Source: Solanum dulcamara (taxonomy: Eukaryota; Streptophyta; Magnoliopsida; Solanales; Solanaceae). Taken from it: DNA of 64,000 nucleotides. Under the pieces are notes generated by a model. That model did no database searches. It had not been told where the DNA came from and saw only the letters and a program-made list of their open reading frames with translations. Where the stretch lies: contig NC_077237.1 in assembly GCF_947179165.1 (NCBI RefSeq), forward strand, positions 87,334,341 through 87,398,340, given 5' to 3'. The position numbers and the translations under genes were made by a program. This document shows, piece after piece, positions 14,700-26,624 of the stretch (positions within the stretch are counted from its first letter, which is position 1; each line of letters begins with the position of its first letter).

Positions 14700-15585
14700 C
14701 TATTACATACACCTACTTTGCTACTCAATAGTCATGGGAGGATTGTGGGGGTGAGTAGTGAGAGTGACCCACCACCATTCTTGATTTTTTCTTCTGTTTA
14801 AGTTTTTACCACGAGTCCGATATCTATATTGAAATTTGATTAAATTTGAATTCATGTCGAAAAGTCTTATAAAGACAATTTCATATCCAAAACTCAAACC
14901 TAAAATCTATAATTAAAAATAGAGATAGTGGCCAAAAACACACATAAACTATCACCTTTCGAGTTTTACACTCCACCTATTAGTTGTTCTCTTTACCTTG
15001 TGAACTATCTATCACCCATTGTTTCATTTTCTTAACTGAACTATTACCGCCTATGTATTAAAATATACATGGTTGAATGGATGGTGATAGCTTAAATAGG
15101 AAAATGGAATAATTGAAAGTTGACCTATTCAGTTTCGATGTATGTTTTAATACATGAATGCTGATAGTTCAGGTAAAAACAACAATAACTTATAATAGTT
15201 AAAATATAAAATTCAAAAAAAATAATAATACAAATATAATATTTTTTTAAAATTATAAGAATAAAATACTTACCGCTCTATCATGATATTTATTCTTAGA
15301 ATATTATTGGGTTTGGCCAAACAAAAATTTGTCACTGGCTTTTGCTTTAAGACAAGAAGCCTTGACTTTTGAAATATGATAATTATGCACAAATTAAGTT
15401 GAATGTCTTGGACTTGGGCTGGTTCCCAATTCTTTATGAATAATATTACTAGAAAACGACAGAAAAGTTATTTATGTTTGAGGTTAGCCTAAAGTGTAAA
15501 TTCTAAACTAGTCCTTAAAATACACAATTAAGCTGTTTTAGTCTTTACAAAATTGAACACTTTTGGTTATCATTATATTTAGAAC
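14700..15585. other. RALF upstream region
   Basis: RALF promoter side followed by AT-rich DNA. The block at 14920-15180 ('cacacataaactatcacc', 'gttttacactccacc', 'ctgatagttcaggtaaaa') has the look of a dispersed Solanaceae repeat, but ends and target duplications were not resolved. No coding region supported. Confidence 0.4.
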
Positions 15586-16213
15586 TAGGGCTGTACAGGG
15601 CAAATCGATAAACCGCACCAAATCGATAAACCGAACCAAATCGGAAAAAAAACCCGACTAGTGGTTTGGTTTGACTTGGTTTGGTGTTTGGAAAAAAAAC
15701 CCGACCATTATAGGGTTGGTTTGGTTTTAACTAAAAAAAGTCAAACCGAACCCAAACCGACCCGATTATAGATATACGCTTTTAAATTATGTTATACATA
15801 AAAATATTTATTAAAATGTAATTTATAAATATTTTTTAAAATTTTTTCATAATTTTTGTTTTCTTTCTTACATTTAGATTTGGACTTGAGAAGCCATCTA
15901 AATAATATACAAAAAAAACTCATCTTATAAAGTTATATTATAAAGTTAAAACTTCAAACAGTGTTCTGTCTCCATCTTATATATTGATATTTTGTACTAG
16001 AACTCTTTTTAAGAAGCACTGCTCTGTGCTTTTTATTAGATACTATGAAAAACCCGAGAAACCCGAAAAAACCCGAAAAATTCGAAAAAAAATTGATATA
16101 AAAAAACCCGACTTTTATTGGTTTGGTTTGGTTTATAGATTTAATAACCCGACACAAATGATTTGATTTGATTTGTAAAAAATCCGAACCAACCCGATCC
16201 ATGTACACCCCTA
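15586..16213. mobile_element. Non-autonomous hAT-type element, complete, with 8-bp target duplication
   Basis: The left terminus TAGGGCTGTACAGGG and the right terminus (reverse complement TAGGGGTGTACATGG) form a 15-bp inverted repeat with 2-3 mismatches. The 8-mer 'tttagaac' lies directly outside both ends (15578-15585 and 16214-16221), as hAT transposases make. The 628-bp interior is rich in 'aaccgaaccaaatcgg' and 'tttggtttggttt' subterminal repeats in opposite orientations on the two sides. No transposase ORF. The ORFs at 15954-16208 and 15984-16166 are by-products of these repeats. Confidence 0.88.
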
Positions 16214-16221
16214 TTTAGAAC

Positions 16222-18095
16222 ACATGGTATTACTTATCTTTGATGAAACAGGCTCGTTAAAAGAACATATCCATTGTGATATCACCATGGAAGAAAAGTA
16301 GTGAAACAAACTTCAACCAATTCATTCCCCCAATTTGTACCTAAAGAAAGACACTATTCAAATCAATTGAACATATCATATACTTCCTTTTAACTCTCCA
16401 TTATATGAAATAGCAAATGAAATAATGTTATATATACTTCTTTGAACTCCGAATAACAATATTTTCTGTTGAAACTAAAGTTAACGATTTTTCATAAGAT
16501 ACAAGTTGGGGAAAGTATAGTTTTGGAAGATTTCTTTAGTTTAAACAACTCACATGCTTCTCATGTAAAATATCTATCTTATGTTGTTTTGAATATAAGG
16601 GAGAATAAAAGTACTCAATTTGAATAAATATAAAGGACTAAAATTGTTCGAATAGTATATTTTGAAGGACTATTTTAGATCAATCCCTAAACAAAAGGGA
16701 CTATTTTAGTCTCAATAGTTATTAATTCATGTTGCATGGTGTAACAATCAAGTTCATAATTGTAAATCCATCAAGTGGTTGGGGCGTGCTGTTTACATAT
16801 GATTAATTCTTCATGTGGGAAAATTAGAAAGAATCCATTCACTAATGATTATTTCTCTTCAGTTTTCATCAATGTCAATAAATTGATGTATTTTAATCGG
16901 AAACAACCTCTTTATTTCTGTAACGAAAGTAAAAAAAATAAATCTTATAAGTGACATTCAAAGTTTATTGTTACATTCCCACTCACCTAACATCCCCAAT
17001 CATCGCCCGTTGACCGTCTCATCCGCCTCCAACCCCGAACCCCCACTCCCACTCCCCACTCCCAAGACCGTATCAATAAGTTTGGATGCCTAAAACCAAA
17101 CTTCATAGAGAGATCTTACTTTTTTTAGTTGCAATATATAAATTGAATAATTATAACATACTCAGAGTAATTCTACTAGTGAGGTATGAAGAGCTAGGAT
17201 ATACACGAACATTAAGAAGTATAAATATGAACAATGTAAATTTTAAATGAAAAATATATAATATAAAGTTAGAATAATAAAATTTGACCCAAAAATTTGA
17301 AAAGTTTATATAATGATATCGAAATAATGTTGCGCTGAATTTGATAAGTTGATATAATAATATTAAAATAGTATTGATTAGTTTTAGTGCTTGAAATCTG
17401 AAGAAGACACCAAAAAATAATTTTAATCTTTTTATAAATACACAATGATAAATTTTGTATAATGTAGAAGGTTTGACCATTTGAGAGACTTTAGAATATT
17501 CAATAATGAGAGAATAAAAATAGTGAAAGAGGAATAAAAAAATAAAATATAAGAATAATAATATTGGTTCATGATAATATATCGTCAGAATATAAATTAG
17601 ACAACAAAATAAATAGCCACATAAGAAAGAATGTTACAACTAACCAAACACTATTTCATATCTCAATTATTACAACGATCCCTATATTAAATGAGATAAA
17701 AATTATTATATTTTCTACCCAAAAAATTCCTTTTCAAATTTTATAATACATGAGATTTTTTAATAATATATATACATCTTTGGGAGAAAGTCGGGGCCTC
17801 AAAAAAATTAAGGTCCCAAGTGATTGCTTCAATGGCCTTATGGTCGAGACGACCCTACCCACTCCACCCCACTCCCGGCTCATAGCGTTTTGTTAGATTT
17901 ATTTTACCTGCTTATCAAACACTAGAAAATAAGTAAGAAATACAGATGTTTCAAGTGCACCCTTAATCTTACTTAATGCTATATATTTCTACTTAAAGAA
18001 TAATATTTAATCATACTCTTCTTTGTTTTTCAAATTTTTTTTTACGGTCAGGTTCATCAACCATTTCACGAGTTAAGTTAATATGTTTTTGGTTA
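16222..18095. other. Gene-free AT-rich region
   Basis: No supported gene. A C-rich patch at 16978-17070 and a second at 17850-17885 stand out from the AT-rich background, but I recognise neither. ORFs here (for example 17151-17480 minus) are AT-rich chance ORFs dominated by F, L, I, Y and K. Confidence 0.45.
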
Positions 18096-19790
18096 TTTTT
18101 GGATATCATATATGTGGTCCATAATATTAATAATTTCCTTTTCTTTGATAAGATTAGTGGGCCAAAAACTTGAATCTCAAGCAAATTGAGATTACCATTT
18201 TAGATTTGGTAGTTAAATGTCAATGTTATTGTATGTTTATATTGGTTGCAATGAACAATGAGTATGACCTTTTGCTGCATTTCATGAGCATATATCATCT
18301 CTCGTGGAGGTAAAGTGATTGTTTTTGATAAATCTTCAACTCAAGTTACACATATCAAAACAGTTTAAAAAGAAAAGAAGTAAAAAGAGTTAAAGACATA
18401 TCAAATAATAGGAACAACATTACGTAACATTATAAAAACAATAACAAAATAGTGCGATAATTGAAACACGAGAAATAACATGTAGTAATAAAATCGAAGG
18501 ACAAGAAACTACGAGAGTAATGCTAATACTATTTTTATGGAAGGAAAATCAGGTAAGATGCACCAAACTAGCTATCATCAAGCCTATCCCATAAGAAAAT
18601 AAAACGACCTAAACTAGCTACTAATCTTCTATTTTATTATACGACCGCCAACGAATATAACTTTAGCCGTAACTTTTTTTTTGTATTAAATCATAATTTT
18701 GGTAGGTTGTGAGTTATCTTGGAACTTTAAAATGGTAGGCCCCTTTTCCATCACCACAAACAACAACATACCCAATTTAATATGAGTATACACATATTAA
18801 AAGCTACCTCGTGAAAATAGATAGATTGTTTTCGAAAGACTTTCAACTCAATATTTTGAAAATCAGAACCCTTAAAAAATGAAAGAGTAGCAAAAGATTA
18901 AAAAACCTACAGAGAAATAAGTTAAAAACTTTGGTTTCCTTATATATATATATATATATCCTTATTTTTAGTTATTTTTGGAAATCATATTTGTGGTCCA
19001 ATATATCCTTTTCTTTGATGAGAATTGGTCCAAAAACATAACAGAAAATGACCTAAAACGCCCTCAAATTATTGAAAATGATACAAAAATGCCCCTCAGC
19101 CATCTATTGGGCCTAAAATGCCCTTGACATCCATCTTTAGGTTCAAAAATAACTTTTTCTTTAATGGAAAATGGCATTTTAGGTCCACTAGATGGATGAA
19201 AGATGTTTTTGTATCATTTTCAATAATTTAAGGGCATTTTAGGCCCTTTTAACAAAATTTTAATTAAATAATTTGAATATTTTTTTTCAACATGTGGCGG
19301 CCATCTATTGGTTACAATTTAATTATTAAAATTAATTATAAATCAAGATTTATTTAACAGAATTTTAATTAAATAATTTAAATAATTTTTTTAAACACGT
19401 GGCGGCCATCTATTGATTACAATTTAATTATTTAAAATTAATTATAAATCAAAATTTATTTAACAAAATTTTAATTACAGAAAAGAGCCTAAAATGCCCT
19501 CGAACTATTGAAAATGGTACAAAAATACCCCTCATCCATCTATTGGGCCTAAAATGCCCTTTTTCATTAAAGAAAAAGTCATTTTTGGACCTAAAGATGG
19601 ATGTCAAGGACATTTTAAGCCTAATAAATGAATGAGGAGTATTTTTGTACCATTTTCAATAGTTCGAGGGCATTTTAGGCTCTTTTCCGAAAACTTAAAT
19701 CTCAAGCAAATTGAATAACCATTTTAGGTTTAGTGGTTAAATGACTAAGGCTCTATTATTATTGTCTATAAGTTGCAATGAAAATTCAGT
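18095..19790. repeat. Segmental duplication; the second copy is split by a foldback element
   Basis: Sequence at about 18095-18260 ('ttatttttggatatcat', 'gtggtcca', 'ccttttctttgat', 'ccaaaaacttgaatctcaag', 'ccattttagattt') recurs as 18965-19037 plus 19690-19790, with the element at 19038-19689 between the halves. The uninterrupted copy therefore works as a natural empty site. The region 18300-18850 between them includes a degenerate SINE-like stretch (18760-18845). Confidence 0.75.
19038..19689. mobile_element. Foldback/MITE-like element with long inverted repeats
   Basis: The ends are inverted copies: left 'gacctaaaacgccctcaaa' then 'attgaaaatgatacaaaaatg', right (reverse complement) 'gagcctaaaatgccctcga' then 'attgaaaatggtacaaaaata'. 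Each end is itself a hairpin, the same block recurring inverted at 19160-19255 and at 19484-19560. The middle is two tandem units of 'cacgtggcggccatctattg' type AT-rich sequence (19256-19480). Flanked by 'aaaac' at 19033-19037 and 19690-19694, a probable 5-bp target duplication. Non-coding, 652 bp. Confidence 0.75.
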
Positions 19791-20408
19791 ATGATGTGAG
19801 CATCCTCTTTAATGAATTAAAATTCTATTTTCCTAAGTACTTATTGACCTATATATCAATGAGTTCATATTGTATTAAGAAAATGACTTTAATCGTAAAA
19901 AAAAATATTAAAAATCTAGAATTTATTTGGTTGAATGAAAGGCAAGTACATCATAATTCTAGTAGGCCATATGGTTGTTGAGTTAGCTTGAACCTTTAAA
20001 ACCTTTAGCACACCTAATGAGAATGGAAGAAACAATGGATAAGAATTTACTTTAATTGAAAAATAATCATTGTCTTAGAGTTTCAAATTTCACAATTGAA
20101 ACTCTTGGACCTGCGGAATTTGAAACTTCATGACAATGACTATTTATTAATTACAGAGCTGAAAAGTGACACTCAAGAAAATCAAACAACATTTCATCAT
20201 CAAATACAGATCTTATTTGCTCAGAAGGATATTTATCATAATTTTAATTGTATACAAAGAAAGTTATATAATGATCCCAAAACAACAAAACAGAAAAAGA
20301 TAGGCTTTAACAGGGATTGATAGTTACAAACCATTACACAGTATAGGACTCAACATTCCAAAAACCTAAATAAATGTTTCAAGTGTCTTCAATGACAACT
20401 TCATATAC

Positions 20409-23400
20409 TCAAAGGGTAAGGTGTTCCACTTTTCTTGTGTTACTAGCTACTCCTTGATTTGATTTTCTCTCGTATTGCTCGTCGTAGGAGTTCCCTTTGT
20501 AACTAGAGCTAGCCTCTTCGTTATCCGAGCAGCCTGGTCTTTCTGTGAGGAACTGTTCCCAAAAGACATCGTTCACACGAACCGGAGTAGTTGTAGGCCC
20601 TTGCTTGTTGGCAGTTGCATCATGTGAAGGTGGCAAAGGTTTGTCATTAGTAGGAGGGATTTTTTCATTGGCATCAGAATGTGATTTAGAATGTTTACCT
20701 ATCTCTTGACCTATTTGGGACATCCTCAATGAATATTGATTTTTATCGACTTGTGAAAGACATGAAGCCAAAGAAAGATTCAGCTGGCAGGAAATGTGAC
20801 CTTCAACTTCCTCGTTAGATGTCAGGCTTTGTGGCAAGGAATGCGGTCTTGAGCTTTCGACATTGCTCGAAGCACGAGGCAAAGATGAATCCATCTTCAA
20901 CGTAAAAGACGTCCCTGTATCTGATAGTTCTATTGCTTCAGGGGTGTAAATTACTCCCCCGGTTCGAAGTTGCACTTCTCTGGACCATCCTTCAGACATT
21001 CTCCTATGTGGGCTTCCGCCATCTTCATTGGAACTTTGGGTGCTGCATGAGAGCACATTGATATCTGAAACAGCAGGTGACAATTCAAGCCTGAGCTTAT
21101 TTGAGAAATCTTGATGGCAAAGGTTCCCAAACTCAACTCTAGAACTGCTATGGTTGTCCACCGACATACTTTCTTGAACTGGTTGAGGGCTGTCGATTTG
21201 AGGCAATCGCCTCTTCTTACTAAATGCAGAAATATCCATGGACTCGAGTTTCTGAGCAAGACGCTCAACAAAGTCAGGATTTTGAACTGCCTTCTCAACA
21301 AATGTCAGTAAACTCTCCTGCCTTTGCTCTATACTGCCAAGCCGCCCAGTTAATTCTTCTAGCTGGAGTTTTGCAGCAGATTGTTGCTGTCTGAACCTTG
21401 AGACATTAGCCTCGAGCCCAGACTTCTCACGTGTAAGTTTATCAATCTCTTCCTCAAATGCAGCTCTTTCTGGATCAACTGTGGAACCTGGAGGGTGACT
21501 ATGACTGTGAATGGGTTTTCTACGATGAATGTTCTTAAGTAGATGCTTCTGGTCCTTCAAAAATTCCTCATTGGCAAATTCCCATCTTTCTGGATCAATC
21601 TTCCGGAAGCCCTGTCAATCAGATAAATTTATGATGCCAATAATCCTAGATTAATTATGCCAAACGGTCCAAATAGTAGTGAAAATGGGTAGTGAGGATT
21701 CATATAGCCAACCCCAACTAATTCGGGATTGAGGTATAGATAATGTTGTTTTCAACAATTAATAGTGTATCTCTATTTAACGAACTCGGATCACCAATCT
21801 AGTTCAGCAAGCAGCAGAAAGCAGAAGATAAAACAACCTTTCCTACTGGGCAAATAATTTACCTTAACCTCTTAAACAACAATTTATATTTGCGTTTCAT
21901 TTATTGCAATATAAACACCATTAGTAAGGGGTACAAACCATGCTGAGTTTGGCCAGTCAACTCAGAATAAATATGACAACTGGAAACTTCAATAAAAATA
22001 CCCTTAGCCATTAGGGAAGTGAGGCTTAAAATTTACAGATCGCAAGGAATAAAAAACAAACATATGCAGCAACGGCTACACTTAGACACAGGACTTACTT
22101 AGCATTATATAAATCTGACAAGTATTGCACATTAACTTAAGCGAATTAATGGAGTTCCATCAGATATCATGAAAATTCTAACTATACTCTAAAAACAGAA
22201 GTGAATGTCTGCTTCAAATGTTTGACTAAAATTGTTTTGTATATTTCGATATTTCTTTGATCAGTTGTACGTATTTCAATATTTATCATGCCACTCAGGA
22301 AGATGTGTTTGGTTTGGGGGGGAAGGTGTATAAATCATCTGTTAATGCCTGGTATGAAGTCACGTATTAAATCGTCCGTCAGTGACTGGTATGATGTGAC
22401 ATGCAGAGATTTCATCCTTGTCATGTGCAGAGAATGGTGCCAACATCTTCTCGTACAAACTACAAACTATAGGGGCGACCAGGACACAGCTTTTCCATGA
22501 CCAAAGGCTGGTTTCCAAGAGAATAATGCTTTTGTGGAAGAAGCACAGCTTTTAGCTGACATGTCGAGAAAAACGTTGAATCGATGGAAGGACATCTAAA
22601 AAGGAAAATATAGATCTTATGCAGCCCTACTTTAAGGATGCCTTTTCTAAGAACTTCGCTAAGGATTTCTAGATGGCTTCTTCCTAACTTTCTGACTGTG
22701 TTATTATTTACATGCTACAGCAAACAACTGTTGGATCATATCAAAAGCATTTTCTTTGCCATGTCCATGATGCTTTAGCCCTCTAAAGTCTAATCCATTC
22801 TTTAATCTTTCTAATTAACAGTCTCACGGCTCCCAATGCATCTTCTCAGACATAAAACAGATCAGAATCAGCTATACTTGATATCTTTTGCTACCCAATA
22901 GACACTCGTACTACATGGTTATATTATGCCCTGGACAATGTAAAATAGATAATGAAAATCGTGCAAAAGAATCATCCCAGTCTCTTGTAGGTCTGTTAGG
23001 GAATAAACTAATCTAAAACCAGCATTCACACCCAAAGAAATTGACAAAGGCCATCAGATCCACCCAACTACAAGCGTGCATCATATGAGAAGTTATGGTA
23101 CTCGTGCTTTACTTTATCTGGACTTCAATTACCTTAATATACTCATGTTAAATGAAAGACAGCAGTGACAAGTGCACTGGCCTTTTGACATATATTTCTG
23201 TTTATTGACATGTCATTGATAAGGTTAAACACAAAGAAACACTAAACGTGGTGCCACAAGTACATTCTGCTAGGGAAACAATTTTAGAAATGGCTAAGTT
23301 TCTCAAAACCATATACACCATAGAGAGATCTAGTTATGTTAACCACTTAACCTTATATCGAAGGTTAAAGAATCCTTCTAATACCTTCTTCTTCTTTTTC

Positions 23401-25084
23401 ATGCATGAGCAAATTCGTTAGTAGCAAGCAGGACTGGAGGCAACCAACAGGAAAGCATCCCATACATACCAAGTGTAAAGCACACAAAGGAAGTCCATAC
23501 ACCCAGGAAAATCCCAACGAGAAAAGATAAATAACCATCACCATCCCTGTTTACCCAAAAGAGCACGATTTATTATCATTACGTCAATCTAAGTGCTTTA
23601 AGATGACCAAATCTAATCAAAGCAAAGTGCTCCATCACATATACATACCACCAGGTCCAGATGCAATCCTTATCTATCTGAATACTCCCACCTCCACCCT
23701 ATCATAACTAACCCACCAAAAACAAAAGAAGAAGAAAAAAAAGTCAGAACTTACACTCCATTTTGTTGTCTTCAAACAAAAATTCATCATAACAGTACTC
23801 TCATGTTAAACAGCCCATCTCACACACTCTAATGAAAACAAAAAGGATCCTGATAATTAGATATCTATCTAATAGATTCACAAAAAAACCTTGCACCCTC
23901 GAAATTGTCCCACTTTGATTAACTACCCACAGGCAAGAACATCCGAAACAACAACTATGTCTCAATCCCAAACTAGTTGACCTATATGAGACCTCAAAAT
24001 CCATTCTACTTCATCTGCACCTGTTTCTTTCAAGTACTCAAATAAGTTCAAGGGAAATCAATCAACAAACATCGACTTATCACATAGAAAATTGAAGTAA
24101 GAATTCCATGATAGATGCTACAATTCACCTATTATTCATCCGCAATTCAATAAACCACTATAAGCATATAAATGTCCAAATACAACAAATCTGCCCTGAA
24201 CTTAAAGCACATATTGTAGCTCAAACATCACATCACAAAAAAAACTATTCAAAAATTTTCAGCTAAATCATTTCAACGGAATGATGACAAACTCAATGAT
24301 TCAATTTCAAGTAAACCCATCTCGATAGACAGAAAATCAATTCAAAGATACAATTTTTAAGCTGAACCCATTTCAAACACAGAAAATCAATTCAATGATC
24401 CAATTCTTCCGCTAAATCCCTCATTCAAGGATTCAGCTGAATCCATTGAAACAGAACGAAAATCAATTCAAAGATCCACTTCTTAAGCTGAACCCGTTTC
24501 GAAATATAGAAAATCAATTCAAAGATTCAATTCTTAAGCTGAAACCATTTCGATAGACAGAAAATCAATTCAAATATACAATTTTTAAGGTAAACCCATT
24601 TCGAATAATAGAAAATCAATTCAATGATCCAATTCTTCCACTAAATCCTTCAATTCAAAGATTCAACTGACCCCATTGAAACAGAAAGAAAATCAATTCA
24701 AAGATTCAAATTCTTAAGCTGAACCCGTTTCGAAAGAGAAAAAATCAATTCAAAGATTCAAATTCTTAAGCTAACCCATTTCGAAACATAGAAAATCAAT
24801 TCAATTTTTCAGCAGAACCCATTTGGAGAGAAGTCAAAGTGAATACATACGTAAGTGTTGAGCTGCCGAATGAAACTGGAGAAATTGTTGTGTTTGAAAT
24901 AGGTAGGAAGAAGAATTCGAGCGAATTCTTGAGGATTCCACACGACAAAACTGTGACCAGTCGGAGTCCATGATACGATGTCATCAGTTTGAGAATCATC
25001 CACCATCTCATATGTTTTCGACAAGAACGGCGCCGGACCTCCACCGCCGCCACTGGACGCCGCCGCCGCCGAAAGCACATCCAT
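20409..25084 (-). CDS. HSFA5: Heat stress transcription factor, class A5
   Basis: Nuclear transcription factor binding heat shock elements. Class A5 is known as a partner and repressor of A4 factors. Exons 24851-25084 and 20409-21611 (GT/AG, phase 0) sum to 1437 bp, giving 478 aa. The single intron inside the DNA-binding domain is the conserved HSF position. HSF domain about residues 20-111 ([32 protein letters not shown], ending IHRRKP). HR-A/B coiled coil about 125-195. KKRR nuclear signal at about 210. AHA-like activator motif [13 protein letters not shown] at about 426, diagnostic of A4/A5. The ATG at 25084 is the first in frame; upstream codons in frame are open but have no ATG. Intron 21612-24850 is 3.2 kb and contains a minisatellite. 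No heat shock element was recognised immediately upstream. Confidence 0.95.
21690..21736 (+). repeat. SINE 3' fragment in the HSF intron
   Basis: 'attcatatagccaacccc', then 'aactaattcgggattgagg', then a 'gttgtt' tail: the 3' end of a Solanaceae SINE. Inverted relatives are at 23917-23990, 28797-28870 and 33144-33215. Confidence 0.6.
23917..23990 (-). repeat. SINE 3' fragment, inverted, in the HSF intron
   Basis: 'caacaactatgtctcaatcc', then 'caaactagttgacctatatg': reverse-complement copy of the 'ggattgagacat...ttgttg' SINE end, diverged. Confidence 0.5.
24270..24830. repeat. Minisatellite of about 51 bp in the HSF intron, next to exon 1
   Basis: About ten tandem units beginning 'aaaatcaattcaa' and containing 'gattcaattcttaagctg' and 'aacccatttcgaaa'. 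Most units are 51-53 bp. Two longer units of about 76 bp, carrying 'ttccgctaaatccctc'-like inserts and 'ccattgaaacaga', sit several units apart, which suggests a higher-order duplication. The array ends about 20 bp from the exon 1 splice donor. No role is evident from sequence alone. Confidence 0.85.
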
Positions 25085-25189
25085 TTTATTAAACACGCCA
25101 GCGAGGGACGACCAATGAACTTTTGAAGGCGAAAGGCTTTAGCCGTCCGAACTTGACTTCAAAGTTTTGCAGTCCCTTTTGAGTCTACA

Positions 25190-25690
25190 CTACCTGGGTT
25201 CCGGGTTTGGGTTAGGGTTAGGGTTCGGGTTCAGGTGCAGGTTTCGGGTCAGAACAGTTCGTTCGGTTCCGGGTCAGAACAATTTGATCAGGTTTTGAGT
25301 TACTGTGGTTCCGGGTCAGAACAGTTTGATCGGGTTTCAAGTTACTATAGTTCATTTTAGTATCGGGTCAATATGGTTCATTTGGGTTTCGGGTTAGTAT
25401 GGTTTGTTCGGATATCGGATCAGTATGATTCATTCGAGTTTGGGGTTAGTGCAATTTATTCGTTTAGATTTCGGGTTAGTATGATTCGTTTGGGTATCGA
25501 TTCAGTACGGGTCGTTTGAATTTCAGATCAGTACGATTTGTTTGGGTTTGTGCCAAAACAGTTTGTTCGAGATTTGAATTTCAAGTTAATACGGTTTGTT
25601 CGAATTTCAGGTCAATAAGGTTTGCTCGATTTTTGGATAAGGACTGTATGTCTGGTTATAAGGTTAGCACAATTTGTATAATATATATTC
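25190..25690. repeat. Degenerate minisatellite upstream of HSFA5
   Basis: Repeating unit of roughly 35-45 bp built from 'cgggtcagaacagtt', 'tgttcgggtttcgggtt' and 'agtatggttcgtttggg', with heavy point divergence. It starts about 105 bp upstream of the HSF ATG, so it lies in or right behind the promoter. It ends in 'cacaatttgtataatatata', which reappears at 29125-29145. Confidence 0.8.
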
Positions 25691-25945
25691 TAGAGAAGGT
25701 TGGAATGGCCCCTATGGCGGATAAGATGAGGAAAGTGAGGCTGAGATGATTTGGACATGTGCAAAGGAAGTACGTTGACGCCCCAGTGAGGAGGTGTGAT
25801 AGGCTGGTTGTAGGGGGAAATCGAAGGGGTAGAGATAGGCCGAAGAAGTATTGGGGAAAGGTGATTTGATAAGATCTGGCGCAGCTCCATATTACCGACG
25901 ACATGACCCTATATCTGTATTCAGAATTAAGACCAAAAGCTGACA
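25690..25945 (+). pseudogene. LINE 3' end (reverse transcriptase ORF remnant)
   Basis: Frame +1 from about 25684 reads LEKVGMAPMADKMRKVRLR, then a stop where the family has tryptophan. It continues [17 protein letters not shown] and [13 protein letters not shown]. This is the conserved C-terminal tail ('RLRWFGHV', 'RGRPKKYW') of plant non-LTR (RTE-like) retrotransposon polyproteins. In-frame stops at 25748-25750 and after GKVI show it is dead. No upstream RT domain is present. Confidence 0.8.
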
Positions 25946-26544
25946 ATTTTTAAGAATAATTGTTAAAAAATATTCAATTCATGTTTGCAAAAACAAGAAA
26001 ACCCCTTTATAGCTTCTTCAATTTCTCGATAAAGAGCAATATGCCCGATAGCGAAGCTAAGCCGTATAAAGGTCATGTCACTTGGAATTTCGAAAAGTGA
26101 ATCCTCTCTTTCAGATCCTGAACTATTGGTTCTAAGCCATCTTTGACGATTAATCAACAAAATCTAAATCCAATTTCAAAAATTTTAAAGTAGTAAATGC
26201 GCAATATGTGACTCACCTGACGATCTTAGTCTACATAGTATCTCGTTAGACAATCACTATCACGCTCATGGAAATGCAGGGGCCCACAGTCAGTCGTCGT
26301 GGTCGACGGGGAAGCCCAGCTGATCCATTGTTTATGTGGCAGTACAATACCAGTCATACCTCTGTTCTTTTTTCTCTTAGCCTTTGTTTGGTAACTTGAA
26401 CTGAGATTTCAAGTTACACTCATCCCTATTCCCTCATACTTGGAGTGGAATTCCCAGCAAATCCTTGACTCCTCAAATACAATGAAAACAAAAATAATTA
26501 TGCATCATTCGCATACCGGGTGCAGCTTCGAATAGGTTGTGGGT

Positions 26545-26622
26545 CCAACTAAAGATTTTGATTCTAGTGGGGACAACTATGATCATGGTAGCTGCGGTGA
26601 AGTAGGCATGGATATCAACGTC
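26545..26622 (-). pseudogene. Mitochondrial cox1-derived fragment (NUMT)
   Basis: Minus-strand translation gives [19 protein letters not shown], then RIKIFSW. This matches the conserved cytochrome c oxidase subunit I stretch ([26 protein letters not shown] in plants) with a few changes. The flanks to about 26500 and 27120 have a base composition unlike the surrounding nuclear DNA and are probably also organellar, but I could not name genes in them. Too short to be functional. Confidence 0.8.
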
Positions 26623-26624
26623 TA

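Noticed and set aside
15954..16208. ORFs in the hAT-type element as a possible transposase
   Set aside because: They are short, low-complexity and derived from subterminal repeats; no transposase motif is present.
17151..17480. 109-aa minus-strand ORF as a membrane protein
   Set aside because: Hydrophobic only because of extreme AT content; no start context, homologous feel or flanking gene structure.
24270..24830. Regular repeats resembling a CRISPR array
   Set aside because: Units are contiguous with no unique spacers, lie in a plant intron, and vary in length; this is a minisatellite.
24809..25096. HSF start placed 4 codons upstream of the chosen ATG
   Set aside because: The upstream codon is GTG, not ATG; the first in-frame ATG (25084) gives the normal MDVLSAAA start.
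25196..25225. 'gggttagggttagggttcggg' as an interstitial telomere repeat
   Set aside because: The plant telomere unit is TTTAGGG; this is the start of the 'cgggtt' minisatellite, and only two or three short units fit.
25963..26160. 65-aa minus ORF (MTFIRLSFAIGHIALYREIE) as a gene
   Set aside because: It looks protein-like and could be organellar in origin, but I cannot identify it; left unannotated rather than given a guessed function.
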